Part shown: positions 11,132 to 22,800 of the stretch, in pieces
Numbering within the stretch: the stretch's first letter is position 1
How the letters are laid out: every line of letters begins with the position of its first letter
DNA from: Agelas oroides
Lineage: Eukaryota > Porifera > Demospongiae > Agelasida > Agelasidae
Assembly (NCBI GenBank): GCA_949130485.1
Contig: OX422189.1
Coordinates: 6,277,920-6,341,919, forward strand
Direction: 5' to 3'
DNA length: 64,000 bases
The notes under the pieces: generated by a model
Databases searched by the model: none
Told to the model about the DNA's origin: nothing
The model's input: the letters and a program-made list of their open reading frames with translations, nothing else
Translations under genes and position numbers: made by a program

Positions 11132-11589
11132 TTATTATGCATGTCACCATTGTTAAGTGTGATGTCACTATCTCTACAAAAGTAACTCAACAACAAAGAC
11201 AGCTGACTAGTTCATTACTTTGATCTGCCTGTCGGTTGTGGTGAGGGGTAGAAGAGGTCGCTACAGCAGGTTGGAAAGGGGGTTGAAGAGGGGACAAATG
11301 GTCAGACGTGGCAGAAAGGGTGGAGGGCGAACCTGCCAGGAGACAAACAGCCATGCATGATATGTATAAACAGCAGAGACGTAACCGCATCTAAAAGCTC
11401 ATACTCGTTATGGTCCCTTGTGCTTGTATTTCTGCACTTCCTTGTGGACTGGATGGTGTCAGCTTGGCTTCTTTCAATGCTGCAATAAAAGGGGACAATT
11501 ATTGTCACATTGATTCCAGCCATAGTGTGACAGTATGCATAATACAGCTAGCTAGCTAGTACGTATACATACATTACTGTAAAAACAAA

Positions 11590-11757
11590 ATTGTGGTTTT
11601 AGCAAATTAGACTGTCCTTCCTACACTGATTTAAAGAATGTGGTGCTTGTAAAACATTTTGTGGGAGGCTAGAAAAGTTTACTCAAGTATCAGCTCCCAC
11701 TGCATGAATAAAATTTGCATAGTAAGGATAGTACTTTGCTACAATAACAACTTAGCT
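11590..11757. mobile_element. MITE family A, copy 2 (short)
   Basis: Opposite orientation to copy 1. It keeps 'acattttgtgggaggcta', 'gtatcagctcccactgcatg' and 'catagtaaggata', ends in AACTTAGCTAG, and has lost part of one arm. It sits directly downstream of the Death-domain exon. Confidence 0.7.
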
Positions 11758-11801
11758 AGGAGATAGACAGTTGCAGCAGAAATTAATGTCACAGTCATAA
11801 C

Positions 11802-12109
11802 TTAACATGCTGACATACTGTGTTTTTTAGCTATTCTCTTTGAAAGTGCCATGTTTGCTCCTCCTGCAGCATCACCAACAGCCTTGGCCAGCTTCTGCCA
11901 AGTAGGCTCACCAAACTTCTTCACATTGTAGTTCCTTTTCAGCCATTCTGTCACCATCGAAGTTAGGCAAGCAGTAGGGTCACCACAGTGCTGTTTTTCA
12001 ATTGTCTCTAACGCATCAGGTTTTAGCCTTAGAGCAAAACCAATGCTCTTCCAGCTTGCGGCAAGTGGGATGAGCTCACTTTGCACATCAAAGTGATCAT
12101 CATCAAGCT
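11802..12109 (-). CDS. Death-domain protein, terminal exon
   Basis: Acceptor cattccag at 12110, phase 1, then 101 codons and a TAA at 11804-11802. After an acidic Glu-Leu-Asp-Asp-Asp lead the exon reads as one Death-domain-like unit of about 80 residues. It has a hydrophobic helix 1 (LIPLAASWKSIGFAL), an acidic/polar helix with Ala-Leu-Glu-Thr-Ile, the Leu-x-x-Met-Val-x-x-Trp-Leu motif typical of helix 5, and a final Trp-x-x-Leu-Ala-x-Ala-Val helix ending in a Lys/Arg-rich tail. Death domains mediate homotypic assembly in apoptosis and innate immune signalling. Sponges and cnidarians have many such terminal exons. Upstream exons were not identified; an ATG-GAT-GAA-A/gtaagt mini-exon at about 13340-13349 on this strand is a weak candidate. 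Confidence 0.78.
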
Positions 12110-12852
12110 CTGGAATGAATAGCAAGCAAAAAAAGAAACAATGCTTTATCACCAAAATATATGCAGCATATAGCTACACTCCGAGTATTAACCATGGTAT
12201 ATTTAGTTGGAGTACGTGTCCTACACATACATGCGCAGAGAGACTGGCATAATACCATGCATCCGTCTAAATAAGCAGCTGAGGCAGATTTGAAGAATAT
12301 TATGACAGTCTTCATACAAATGCATCTATTTGCCATACAACATACCCACAACAAACATGGCCATGCAGACAAGATACTGGCAGGGATGGACTCTATATTG
12401 GCTCAAAAGTACATAAGAACGGGCAGCAGGAATAAGAGCGTGTAACTCCAATATATAGTCTGGGCAAAAATTATTGAACCATACTAAAAACAGAACACCA
12501 GGTCACATGCTGCAGCAACAATGGCTTTTGTTACACAGCATGCACAGTACATGTTACAATTTCTAATACCGATGGTAAATTCCACCCAGTCTCAAATTTT
12601 ACCAAGTTACATGCTCTTACTCTAGTTGCCGTTCTTTATTTGCTAAAGGAGGCTTTCTTTGTCAGACAATGAGGAAGTGACATCATTTGATGCCGTAGTA
12701 GTTTTTAAAGTGAGATTAATTTCAACCACAGATCACACTTTCACGACTGAATCAGCAATACCAAGAAATGTAATGACTGTTACGTTACAAAATTATAGCT
12801 ATGCAACCATGATGTCAACAATTTGGGTCAAGAAGTAACCATTTTCTTTCAG

Positions 12853-13038
12853 GGGGAAACAAATATGAGTATGAGGATCGACTCGAGATACCGGATATAT
12901 GTAGCGAGGTTGGGGGGATAGAAAGAGAGAACAGTGTCTATAGTAGCTACATACCTAGTGGAGTGGAATCAACTTGTAAGAGAGTAGGAGAGTCGGTCTG
13001 TGAAGCTATAGAGGAAAACAAAACAAACAAAACTACCG
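12853..13038 (+). CDS. Orphan internal exon, 186 nt, phase 1-1
   Basis: A 62-codon frame without stops is bounded by a strong acceptor (ttttctttcag at 12842-12852) and a strong donor (ACCG/gtaagt at 13039). Length 186 and equal phases make it a symmetrical exon. The peptide is polar and acidic with several tyrosines (YEYEDRLEIPDICSEV, then YSSYIP), like the tail of a receptor or adaptor. I do not recognise it and found no partner exons. It lies antisense to the possible upstream part of the Death-domain gene. Confidence 0.45.
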
Positions 13039-13661
13039 GTAAGTATGAATGTTGAGTCAACGTGTCAGAGTGACTGCCTTTTCAACAACCATAGGCTTGT
13101 CAGCCAATAACATGTACCTCCTTGTTAAACATCTACAGCACTGACTGAAGATGACTGAAGGCTATGCCTATGTATATAAAAGGCACTCAGTGAGAGAAAT
13201 ATAGCTTCTAGTATGCTCACAGCTGTACGGAGCACATTGACTTCCTCCCGCCTTAGTAGGTGGGCACTGCATGAGTTCTGGACTCCCCTTTCATTTAATC
13301 TCTCTGGAGTATCCCCATCCGAACAAGTTTTACACTTACTTTCATCCATTGCGAAGGAAAAAAACCAAACAAAATCTTTGCTATGCCGTGACCTCCGTTC
13401 GAGATGCGTCTTTGTTTTTGCAGCGAACGTGAGCTCCACCCTTTTTTTTAGCACAAGTCGTGAATGTTAGCGGAATTTCGGAGGCTTCCGGTATATTTCC
13501 GGTAGGCGTGGCAATGCGTATTCCGTTGGCGAATTTCTATCTGACGCACCCTTTTCGAACTTGTCTCTGCACCGAAGTTCATGAAACGAACTGCGCATGC
13601 GTGAGTGGGTGGAGTTGTACCCATGAACCCTACAATATCTTCATACAGTCATCAAGCAAGA
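13039..13661. other. Spacer with transposon-derived segment
   Basis: Contains 13486-13526 (TTCGGAGGCTTCCGGTATAT and onward), which occurs in inverse at 32498-32538 inside a pogo-like element. Open frames on both strands (13125-13470) overlap and are unconvincing. Confidence 0.4.
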
Positions 13662-14268
13662 TAGCCTCGTTCCCAGGCTCTCCCATCACCCCGACGAAAA
13701 ATAAAAACGGAGCTGGAGGGGGAGAGCCTGGGACCGATTCGCACGTGATATCGCGGCACGTAGACGTCACAGCAATACTTACAAAAGTCGTGACGCAATT
13801 ATGCAGCCACGTGATTGGCTGACTCGAACAGCTACGATATACTACTGAAACGAGTGAGCTGTGACTGCGTTGGTGAGACCTCGGCGCAGGTCAAACAGCA
13901 GCGACGGCGGAGAAGTGCCAGTACGTAGGGAAAACTTTGCCTATTTACTGTTATACCAGCTATGAAGAAAGACTTTAGTTGGCTAGCGCTACACTCTGGC
14001 GTAAAAAATAAACTCACAACCACATTTTAAAGCTCCAACATAGCTACACAACAATAAACGAGTTGTAGTAACAAACTCCTGAGCTGAGAGTACTTCGCGG
14101 CTCCTTCGCGGTCTTCACGTGAGTGACGTTTCAGGTTATTTAATGGTTAGTGCAAAGTCGTCGTGCCGCGATATCACGTGCGAATCGGTCCCAGGCTCTC
14201 CCCCTCCGGAGCTCCAGCTCCGCTTTTATTTTTCGTCGGGGCGAGGGGAGAACCTGGGAACGAGGCTA
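13662..14268. mobile_element. 607-bp foldback MITE with ~105-bp inverted arms
   Basis: The left arm starts TAGCCTCGTTCCCAGGCTCT and ends ATATCGCGGCACG at about 13763. The right arm starts CGTGCCGCGATATCACGTGC at about 14160 and ends GGGAACGAGGCTA. The arms match over about 105 bp including the 'gacgaaaaataaaa' tract. The non-coding centre is about 400 bp. I saw no clear target duplication. Confidence 0.8.
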
Positions 14269-14328
14269 GGTGACTGGGAGATGGGGACTGCTATTAGAAT
14301 GCAGTCAGAGGTTGTTTGGTCCTTGCAT

Positions 14329-14794
14329 GTACAGGGGCTAGCCTTGTTACCAAGCCTGAAGAGGAGGAAAGGCCAGGTTTCAGCCATTTGCTCATGCAGT
14401 TAATCGCCATAGAATTCCATGCCCTCCGCATACTATCTGTGACATCAAATTCAATATTGAAAGTTATACTGTCTGTAGGTTTTTATCATGGTACCATATA
14501 TAGTCATGTGGCATGCAAAGTACTCAGTCCATGCACATCCTGATTTAAAGCTTTAAACGAAAGCTGCAAGCTCTCATTGAGTATAGGACTCAGTTGACCA
14601 GAAGAAGAGACTACCATGCAGTGAAACCGTCCCAAGAGCTTCCATTGTAATACTGTCTGCCCTTTCTGCTAAAGCTTTGTGTTGCCAAACAGCACAAAGG
14701 CTACTTACTAAGGTGTTGAGGGCTACTCAGGCTATAGGTGCATGTCTGAACAGACCCTTTCTCCTCCTCCTCTTCAGGCATGGGAACAAGGCTA
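14329..14794. mobile_element. Inverted-repeat element (GCTAGCCTTGTTACC ends)
   Basis: GGGCTAGCCTTGTTACCAAG with a following CCTGAAGAGGAGGA tract is inverted near 14755-14794 (tcctcctcctcttcaggcat then gggaacaaggctag). The non-coding element is about 466 bp, with ends like those of the CCTCGTTCCCAGG foldbacks. Confidence 0.65.
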
Positions 14795-15087
14795 GTAAAG
14801 GGACGTGCATGTGTGTCCATTATGAATAGTTCAACCCACTTTCTGATTGTACACTTAGAAGTTTGGAGTGGAAAAGGACACTATTATATCTCCATGGAAT
14901 CAGAATTGATCTCCAAGTATCTACACTTTCATACGCAAAAGGGGAAAGCAGCACGCTGTCAATCTCCCCCACCCCTTCCTCATACGCACCCACACTCTAG
15001 AGCGTCTTCCAGTGACTAGCCACCCTAGCTCCTCATATGATTTCTGCAACAGCTAAGGTGAACTGTCCAGAGTAGAGAAAACGGACA

Positions 15088-15115
15088 CACAGACAGACAG
15101 ACAGACACACAGGAC
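15088..15115. repeat. CAGA microsatellite
   Basis: Short (CAGA) run interrupted by CACA. Confidence 0.7.
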
Positions 15116-15387
15116 AACTACTGTAACCCTAATAATCTCAGCTACGTGAGACTAAGGTTCACTCTGACTCATGATATACAAATACAATACACTGCGTTGT
15201 ACAACATGTAGGGTAAACGCCCCATATATGAGACACAATTGTATTCAATTCACTGAGAAAAAGCAACAACTTTTGATGTAGTGCGCAGATTCAACATTAT
15301 GTACCTATACAGTAATAAAAAGTATATTGGTGTTCAGTTTCACTATATTGACTTAGCTATTAATTTTGTTACGCACCTTATTGTAGC

Positions 15388-15500
15388 TATTATGAGACAT
15401 GGTACCTATTATGAGACATGGTACCTATTATGAGACATGGTACCTATTATGAGACATGGTACCTATTATGAGACATGCATGGTACCTATTATGAGACACC
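15388..15500. repeat. 19-bp tandem repeat, about six copies
   Basis: Unit TATTATGAGACATGGTACC, five near-perfect copies, one expanded by CATG. An inverted partial unit (GGTACCGTCTCATAATA) lies at 15811-15827, just before the element that starts at 15840, so the array may be the internal part of an older element. Confidence 0.85.
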
Positions 15501-15839
15501 TACTTGAAAAATATAATCATTTTCGTTTCTAGCAGCTTTTTACTATGAAGTCACACACTTTGAACATAGAAGGTTGTACTGGAACCGTTTTCCTTTCCAA
15601 TCATATCTCTGGTTTTTCAGCAGCACAAATGTTTCAAATCAAAGTTTGCTAATTGAAATTTGGGGGAAAAAATATATCACAAAGTTTAAACCATAATACA
15701 ATATAGGCATTACAAGCATTCACTATAGAAAGTGAGGTAGAATAATATCACTAATGTTTAGGCAAGGTATCAATATCTGCAAACCTTGGTAAAGTATGAA
15801 ACCCATAATTGGTACCGTCTCATAATACCAGCATCTACC

Positions 15840-16719
15840 AGGTCACTCTAAAAGTATAGGAACGGGAAATGGGAAATGAGAAATGGGAAATGGGGAAATG
15901 AAGAAATGGGGAAATGGAGATGGCAACAACACTGTACTACGACACAATTGGTGAGCTGTAAAACAGGAAAGTAGAAGTGTACATGTTGTGCAAAGTAGCT
16001 CAAGTATTTGCTAGAGGGGTAGGCCTAGATACACTTTCGTTTGCATTACCCTTCTCTGATGAGGAAACCAACTATATGCTGACAAAGCATATGCACACTC
16101 CAGTTATTTGATCCATGCTATTTCTAGTGCTGATTATTCTTGTAGAATTGTCTCACTTAGCTATAAAGTTGTTGAACATTACGTCCTCTACCCAGTGCAT
16201 CCAATTATAAATCACACTGACATGCACAGTAATTATGTCTGATCTCCACAGAGCTGGTGTGTGTATATCCACTGAAGAATGACTGCGAACATGCATTTGT
16301 CATACATTATAGATAATACATGCTTTTGTAAATAATAGTGCTGCATGTGAAACAAATATGTATATATGTGGCTCCAATGAAGCAAGAAACCGAAGAAGCC
16401 TCAAAATGACTCCTCATAGAAAGTTGGAACAAGGTATGAGTAATTCACGAATTTAAAGAAACCTAACGAGCTGCCAAAATTGAAGTACTAGCTTGCCGAC
16501 CATGATGCAATATTCAATGCCGTTGTATACCCCTTTGGTGCAAACTGTAAGGTATAGATGATCCTCTCAATAAATACTGGATGGACATAAAGTTTCTCAT
16601 CACACTGCAGTAACAAAATGTCAGCAGTTTGCTGAGTAAAATGCAATGTGCTTTCTTCCCATTTCCTCGTTTCCCATTTCCCATTTCTCATTTCCTCGTT
16701 CCTACTTTTAGAGTGACCC
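15840..16719. mobile_element. 880-bp MULE-like MITE with 9-bp target duplication
   Basis: The inverted ends carry GGTCACTCTAAAAGTA at the left and TACTTTTAGAGTGACC at the right, then (GGGAAAT)n / (ATTTCCC)n tracts. The element is flanked by GCATCTACC at 15831-15839 and 16720-16728. A 9-bp duplication and long imperfect arms fit the Mutator superfamily. The interior is non-coding. It sits about 110 bp upstream of the dehydrogenase start codon. Confidence 0.8.
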
Positions 16720-16839
16720 GCATCTACCCTATACTCTCGCGCGTGGCCGCGACGCGAAGGAGCTGGACTCGAATTGCGCAAATGTAGGAGTGGCATGGAA
16801 CTGGAATGGAAAACGGAGCTACACAACGTGACCTACTTT

Positions 16840-19800
16840 ATGGCTGACGAGAGAAGTCGCGAGATTCCGGCTACAATGCAGTGCATTGTATGCCATGAAC
16901 CCGGTGAGTGGCCTGTTGTAAACGATCGCAATGCATGGCGGCCTGGAAAGGCGGAAGAGTAAATACTGGACACACCTCTCCATCCTCCACCTCAGTATGA
17001 AAAATGTGTATAAATCCATAATATGTATGTAAGCTAGATTTGCAGTCCCTTTATAGAAAAACTACCATAAAGTTTAAAGTTGTTTCACAGTACACAAAGA
17101 AATCAATTTTCGGTCAAAATGGATAGGGACAGTCTCTACACTGAAGGGTGGGGCTATTTAACTGGACAGTGGATGTCTCAGCGTCAGCTCTTTTTTTTTT
17201 TTACAAACAGCAAATGACCACTACTGATTGTTACAAGATGTGATTTGGGGTTTTCTGTCTCCAATACTTGTCTGTACATCTTACTCAGGTAGTTTGCACC
17301 AGTTATGTAAGTTTAGGTGTTGTACACTTACAAAGCGTCACAAAAGTGACGTAAGATATACTATACCGGGACTGCCCTCTTCATTTCTGAATACTTCAAG
17401 TGGTGGTGTAGCCAAGGATGGGCCCAGGGTGGGCCTGGTCTATCCAATTTGTCAGTAGGCCCACCCAAAGCCAGTTGCTCATAACTTCTGTGTACACCAG
17501 CTACAGTAGATAGCAATATGGTGAAGGAAGCAATGTAACATGAATGCGAGTAGCAGTGTTACCTTGCCAAAAGGTTTTTCAGTTTTATAAACCCTTGTAG
17601 CTAACTTGTAAGTGTAACCTTCCATGCAAACTTCCCTGCCACACACATACCTAAATATGAGTGTGGTGCTTTGCGCCATATTTATTCTCCCTGTTTCCAC
17701 TCAATACTAAGTGCCTAGCTACGTCCCTGACTGAAGTGATCAAAAACTGGATGCTTGAGAATCTAGCTTTGCATTATGGTGTATTTTCACCATCAATACA
17801 ACACTCCTTTTAGGTGACTATCGTCAAGAGGTGTGCGCAGTGCCAGAGGTGGAGGAAGAGGAGGTGTTAGTGAGAACACTAGCAGTTGGCATCTGTGCAG
17901 GTGATGCCAAGTGCTTTGCAGGAGCACCATACTTCTGGGGTGAGCCTATATCTGTAGGGCAAGTGTACCTGTAGGGAGATTGTGAGTGTCTGATACTGAG
18001 ATGCTGTACATGTAGTATCAGAGAGTCGGTAGACTCTCTATGTAGGGATGGCGCCGACGCGCAATATATGCAATACTTAAGCAAAAGCCGTATAACTTCA
18101 CCACAAACACGCTAAAAGCTTATTTAAGCGCCCAGGCTTCCTCTTTGAGTGCCTTTGTGATCAGCAAGACTCATACAAGTGACCAAAAGCCACGCTGAAG
18201 ACAGCTAAACACAAAAGTATGCGATAGCAAAAGTGCCATTTTTCGTCTTCTTTCTTTCTTTCTTTCTTCGTTACGACTTTTGTTCAAACAACGATAACTT
18301 AAAAACGGTTCAAGCACTCACCTTGATTTTAGCACGAAACGGATGCTCATCACAGCACGCAGCTTCCCAACCACTCAGCGTCTTCATAGCTTCAAATTCA
18401 CCCTGGTCAACAAAAGCCATTCACAACACTCTGAGGCTGCTGTCCGTTGCTTAGGACGCTATTTTATAATTTTGTATGCATGTGCACACGAAGTCTCGTT
18501 CCCAGACCAAAGACCACAGTCATTGGTCTGGAAGCGAGACTAGTACACAGGCGAAATGGCCAGCGGGCAGTACGCATGGCTGGCACGGTCTTTTCCCCAC
18601 GCGGCTTTGGGCATGGATAATATAGTACACGTAGGTGGATAGGAAACGCAGGTAGTATACGGAATAGTCCACGGAAAAATTGTTCACCCATCCTGGTAAT
18701 GCCGTTTTTGTGCTAAGTTTTGTGTTAGCTAATCTCGGCAACAGAAGGAGCTACAGCTAAAAGCTACAGGAGTCATAAAGTATAATAGCGGATGTACTGG
18801 GATAGCTATGTAAGAACCCGCTCAGTGTTGGCAGTGTCGTTCAATAAACATCTGAATTTCCGAATTGACCATTGTAACGGCCAAATTCGCCGCATGCGAC
18901 AGCAAACTTTGTGTTAGGCAATCTAGGCAACAGAAGAAGCTACGGCGAAAAGTTGCAGGATTCATGAAGTATAGTAGTTGGTGTACTGGGATAGATATGT
19001 GAGCGCTTGCTCAGTGCTAGCAATACAGTCTGCAGTTGCCGAATACCCTGAATTTTGCCCCATTTAGGAGCAAATCCCCTGTTAGCAGATCTCAGCAACA
19101 GAAAGCGCTACGATAAAAAGCTGCAGGAATCATAGAGTACAGTAGTTGGTCTACTGGGATAGCTATATAAGAATTAGCTCAATATTAGCAATGTCGTTCA
19201 ATAGATGTCTGAAGTTTCCAAAATGGAAGTTTTCAGCCCGTATACCCATACCGGGTGTTGTTTTCCAGCATCCATGCCCGGGACAGACAAGCTGCTGCTT
19301 TCTATGGTTGCTATCCCAGTAGACCCATTATTGTACTTCAGCTGTAGTATAGTAAGAAAACCTGGTGATGTTCAGGTGTTGAGATCAGCTAACAGGGAAA
19401 AACCGTTTCTCGGATGGCAACCAGAAGTGCTCCGTATACTACGTCGTTTCCTATCCACCTACGTGCATTATATTATCCATGCTTTGGGCAAGGCTTATGA
19501 ACACCACGTAGGTAAGGCGCTACCTACTTGTAGCTACACTAAAAATAGCCTACTCACAGCTTTAGTGAACTGTAAAGCTAGGATGGTCAGTTGTCAGTAT
19601 GATAGTTTTCTGTGCTGACAACTGAACATGAAATTGGTTTCACACAGTTTGGTAGGGAGAGCGGTTGGCCCTTCATCAGGTTCTAGCTGGCTATATTACA
19701 CATTATTATTACATGCCTGGAACTACTACTAAACTTGTCAACGCCTTTTCAAGTTCTGGTGTTGTGGTTACACTTAAAATATTCTTCTTAGGCTTAGGTC

Positions 19801-22800
19801 TAACTGTAACTGAGATTAACCTCAAAAAAGTACAGAAACAAGACTTAAAAAACATTAAAAATGTGAAAAGATGTAGGGATGGCATGCCAAAAAGTATGCA
19901 AACAAGGTAGGGATAATGCATGAAAGCAAAGGTCAACATATTGGCAAAGCCCCATCCCTACATCTTTTTCACACTGCAGTTAGACAGCATGCTTGAGAGC
20001 TGAATCTGTACCCACCCATGCAGTTAGCATGAGTACTTGAGTTTACACACTGATTACTATGACTAGTCTGCAGCCCACTCAAGCTCAGTGTCTAGGTTGT
20101 ATCAGAAAGGGTGCCACTGTCACTACAAGTAGTATGATGGCAGTAAAGCTACTTAGTAGCTATCTGATAGGTACCTACGACGGCTACAAGACATAATGCT
20201 GGATCATACTAGCCTCGTTCCCAGGCCATGTGGGAGAAGGTAGGAAGTGGCCTGAGAACAAGGCTGCAGCAGAAAGGTTGGTGAACTTGTAGCCTCGTTC
20301 CCAGTCCATATGGGAGGAGCTAGGAAGTGGTCTGAGAACGAGAAACTTGTAGCCTCGTTCCCAGGCCATGTGGGAGGAGGTAGGAAGTGGCCTGAGAACG
20401 AGGCTACAGCCATGAAAGGTTGGGGTGTACTTGTGGTACATTTTAGGAAGACCCCCATGCACTGTCTAACTGCAGTGTGAAAAAGATGTAGGGATGGGGC
20501 TTTGCCAATATGTTGACCTTTGCTTTCATGCATTATCCCTACCTTGTTTGCATACTTTTTGGCATGCCATCCCTATATCTTTTCACATTTTTAATGTTTT
20601 TTAAGTCTTGTTGATTTATAAACTAGCAAGGTGATTCATCATGGTTGGGCGAGCCTGAGCAAGCAGCAAACTGCTGATTTACTAATTTGTCATAGCACAC
20701 AGCGGGATTTGTCACTGTGTACTGTTACATGGAGTGTTATAAGCAAAACTTGATAATGCATAAGTAGCTAAGTCCTCACCAGAGTTAGCTAGGCATCATA
20801 TATGACAATTGCAGCCATTTCTCCAGGCAGAGTAGCTACTGTAGCTACAATGACTAAGCTTTACACTGCATGAAACCATGAGCTGAATTTCTGGCATTTA
20901 TGAGTGCCGTTTATGCATGGCCCTTGCCTGAAATGACCTCAACTACTGTCAAAATTGATTTGTACCACCTGTGATTAGCCTGCCGTTGATGGTCCATAGA
21001 GAAGAAGCACAAACCAGAAATTGCCATGTGTGTTTCAACTTCAGTCATCTTTGCTCTGTGTTGCTGACGCTGCACTCTGGCAGTAGTCATGCATTGTCCT
21101 GAGTGCATGAGCTCAATGTTTGTGAAATATTTAAATGCATTCATTTAAAAAAATTGCAGTATATGGCTGCAAGTAAACAAGCATAGCTACACATACATGT
21201 GCAATGCAGTCTTGCTAGTGTAGTGCTCACTCAGCCTCACCCCAATATCACAGAGCCTCATTTACACCTGGAGCAAGCACCTGACTGGTTTTTGTACAGG
21301 ATAATGTTCTCCATCTTATGACATAGCTGCCTGTCAGCCATGTTGGTATTGGGTTGGAAATTAAAGTTTAGAGATGGTGAATAATCTCCGTTCCCTCCTC
21401 ACATGAACCCCTGACCTGTGTTCTCACCATCATAACTGCACTCTTTCTTCCCATGTGCAGGGGACAAGGACCATCCCAGGTATGTTGAACCACCTGTGAT
21501 CCCAGGGCATGAGTTCATTGGAGAGGTGGTCAAATTAGGAAGAGGTGAGCAGTGTAATGTACTTGCCTCGTTGTCAGGTCTCCCCAAATTTTTGTTTTGG
21601 AGTTCAGTATAATGCACAGAAGCAGAGCAGTGGCAAAAACCAAAAAAAAAAGGCCTGGGAAAAGTTACATGTGCTATGTGAATGACATGAGGTGGACATA
21701 GGGATGAGGGAGTGGGTGGGGGCAATGCCCAACTAGAAGTATGTATGTGCTACACCTTAGAGTGAACCTTATCAGTCAGGCAGAGTACTCTCAAATGTGC
21801 AAATGTCTGGAGTCCTGCCTAGCAGTGGAGCACCCGGTAATGAATCCAATGCGTTATTTGAATATTAGTAATGCCCCTCTCCACATCTACGTCTAATCCA
21901 CTTGACGTATGATCTGTGTGTTTCCAGGTCTTCTTCTGCTTCTGTATGAACCGTGCAACAAAAAGCAGGGGGGCCTGGTAATGAGGCTAGCAGTTGACTG
22001 CTCTTGTATATTTGCAAATGACTGCAAGTGTATGTATAGCGTATGTGGTGGTAATTGGAGCTGAGTGAGATGACAGAGAGATGCTCCCAACACCATGTAT
22101 AGTGTACACATAGAGAGCATGTAAACAGTATAGAAAACAGAGTATTCATACACAACAAAATTCATTGTACATGTGTGTGGGTGCAGAACGTTTGCAGTAT
22201 CCAAGAACTCAGGACTAGAATGGGTATTTTGTCTTATGCCCATGCAGACAGAGAACCATGGATTTACCTGTGAAACTGGTCTATTACCATATCCTCCCAA
22301 AAATACACTCCCCCCCCTCCCCCCTTTTTGCGCACTACTTTGAGGCACAAGTGGGGAGGGGGCGTTTGTTCGAATATTCAATTAGTCATACGCCCCCCAT
22401 CCCTGGCGATGTTACGTGCAAGGTTGACAATTGCGAAGACTGCGGCGAAGAACGGCAGCTTAGAGCACTGCGCCACTTGTGGTGATACTAAGCCGAGAGG
22501 CATCGAAGCAACTTACATCGTCAGTGGTGACAGTGGACGACCCCGCATAAGATCATGCTACGAGCAACGAAAACTTTGGCGGTGGGTGTGTTTACAAACA
22601 CCATGGAGCTAACCCAAAAGCTTACCACAAGCTAGCCTCGTACCCAGGCCGTTCGTAGGAGAAAGCTGTAATGAACGGCCTGGGTACGAGACTAACCACA
22701 AGCATGCCCAGAAAACGCTCACTACGGGGCGTTTACACAAAGGTAAAGTACCTATGCAACAAATTGGGGTGAAGAGGGGGGGAGGGCGTTTGCTCGAAGG

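Larger units (their letters stand above)
18550..20625. mobile_element. Dispersed inverted-repeat element C, long copy
   Basis: The segment 19497-19985 is repeated in inverse at about 33608-34095. The flank 18550-18612 (ccagcgggcagtacgcatgg) recurs in inverse at about 34100-34155. Inside, 18600-18660 and 19440-19495 are inverted to each other around 'cctatccacctacgt'. The copy at 33150-34155 is a shorter derivative. No coding capacity is seen. Confidence 0.65.
17940..21460 (+). other. Intron 2 of the dehydrogenase (3.5 kb), repeat-filled
   Basis: Holds a (TTTC) run at 18246-18268, a foldback at 18492-18542, a dispersed element at 18550-20625 with three tandem units of about 185 bp (18715-19215), two copies of the AGATGTAGGGATGG hairpin, and three tandem CCTCGTTCCCAGGCC foldbacks. 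Open frames here are repeat-derived and show no gene-like features. Confidence 0.6.

Noticed and set aside
17824-18084. Minus-strand open frame across dehydrogenase exon 2
   Set aside because: Shadow of the plus-strand exon.
19205-19618. 137-codon plus-strand frame
   Set aside because: Lies inside dispersed element C; its peptide has no motif and the inverse copy at 33.6-34.1 kb does not keep it open.
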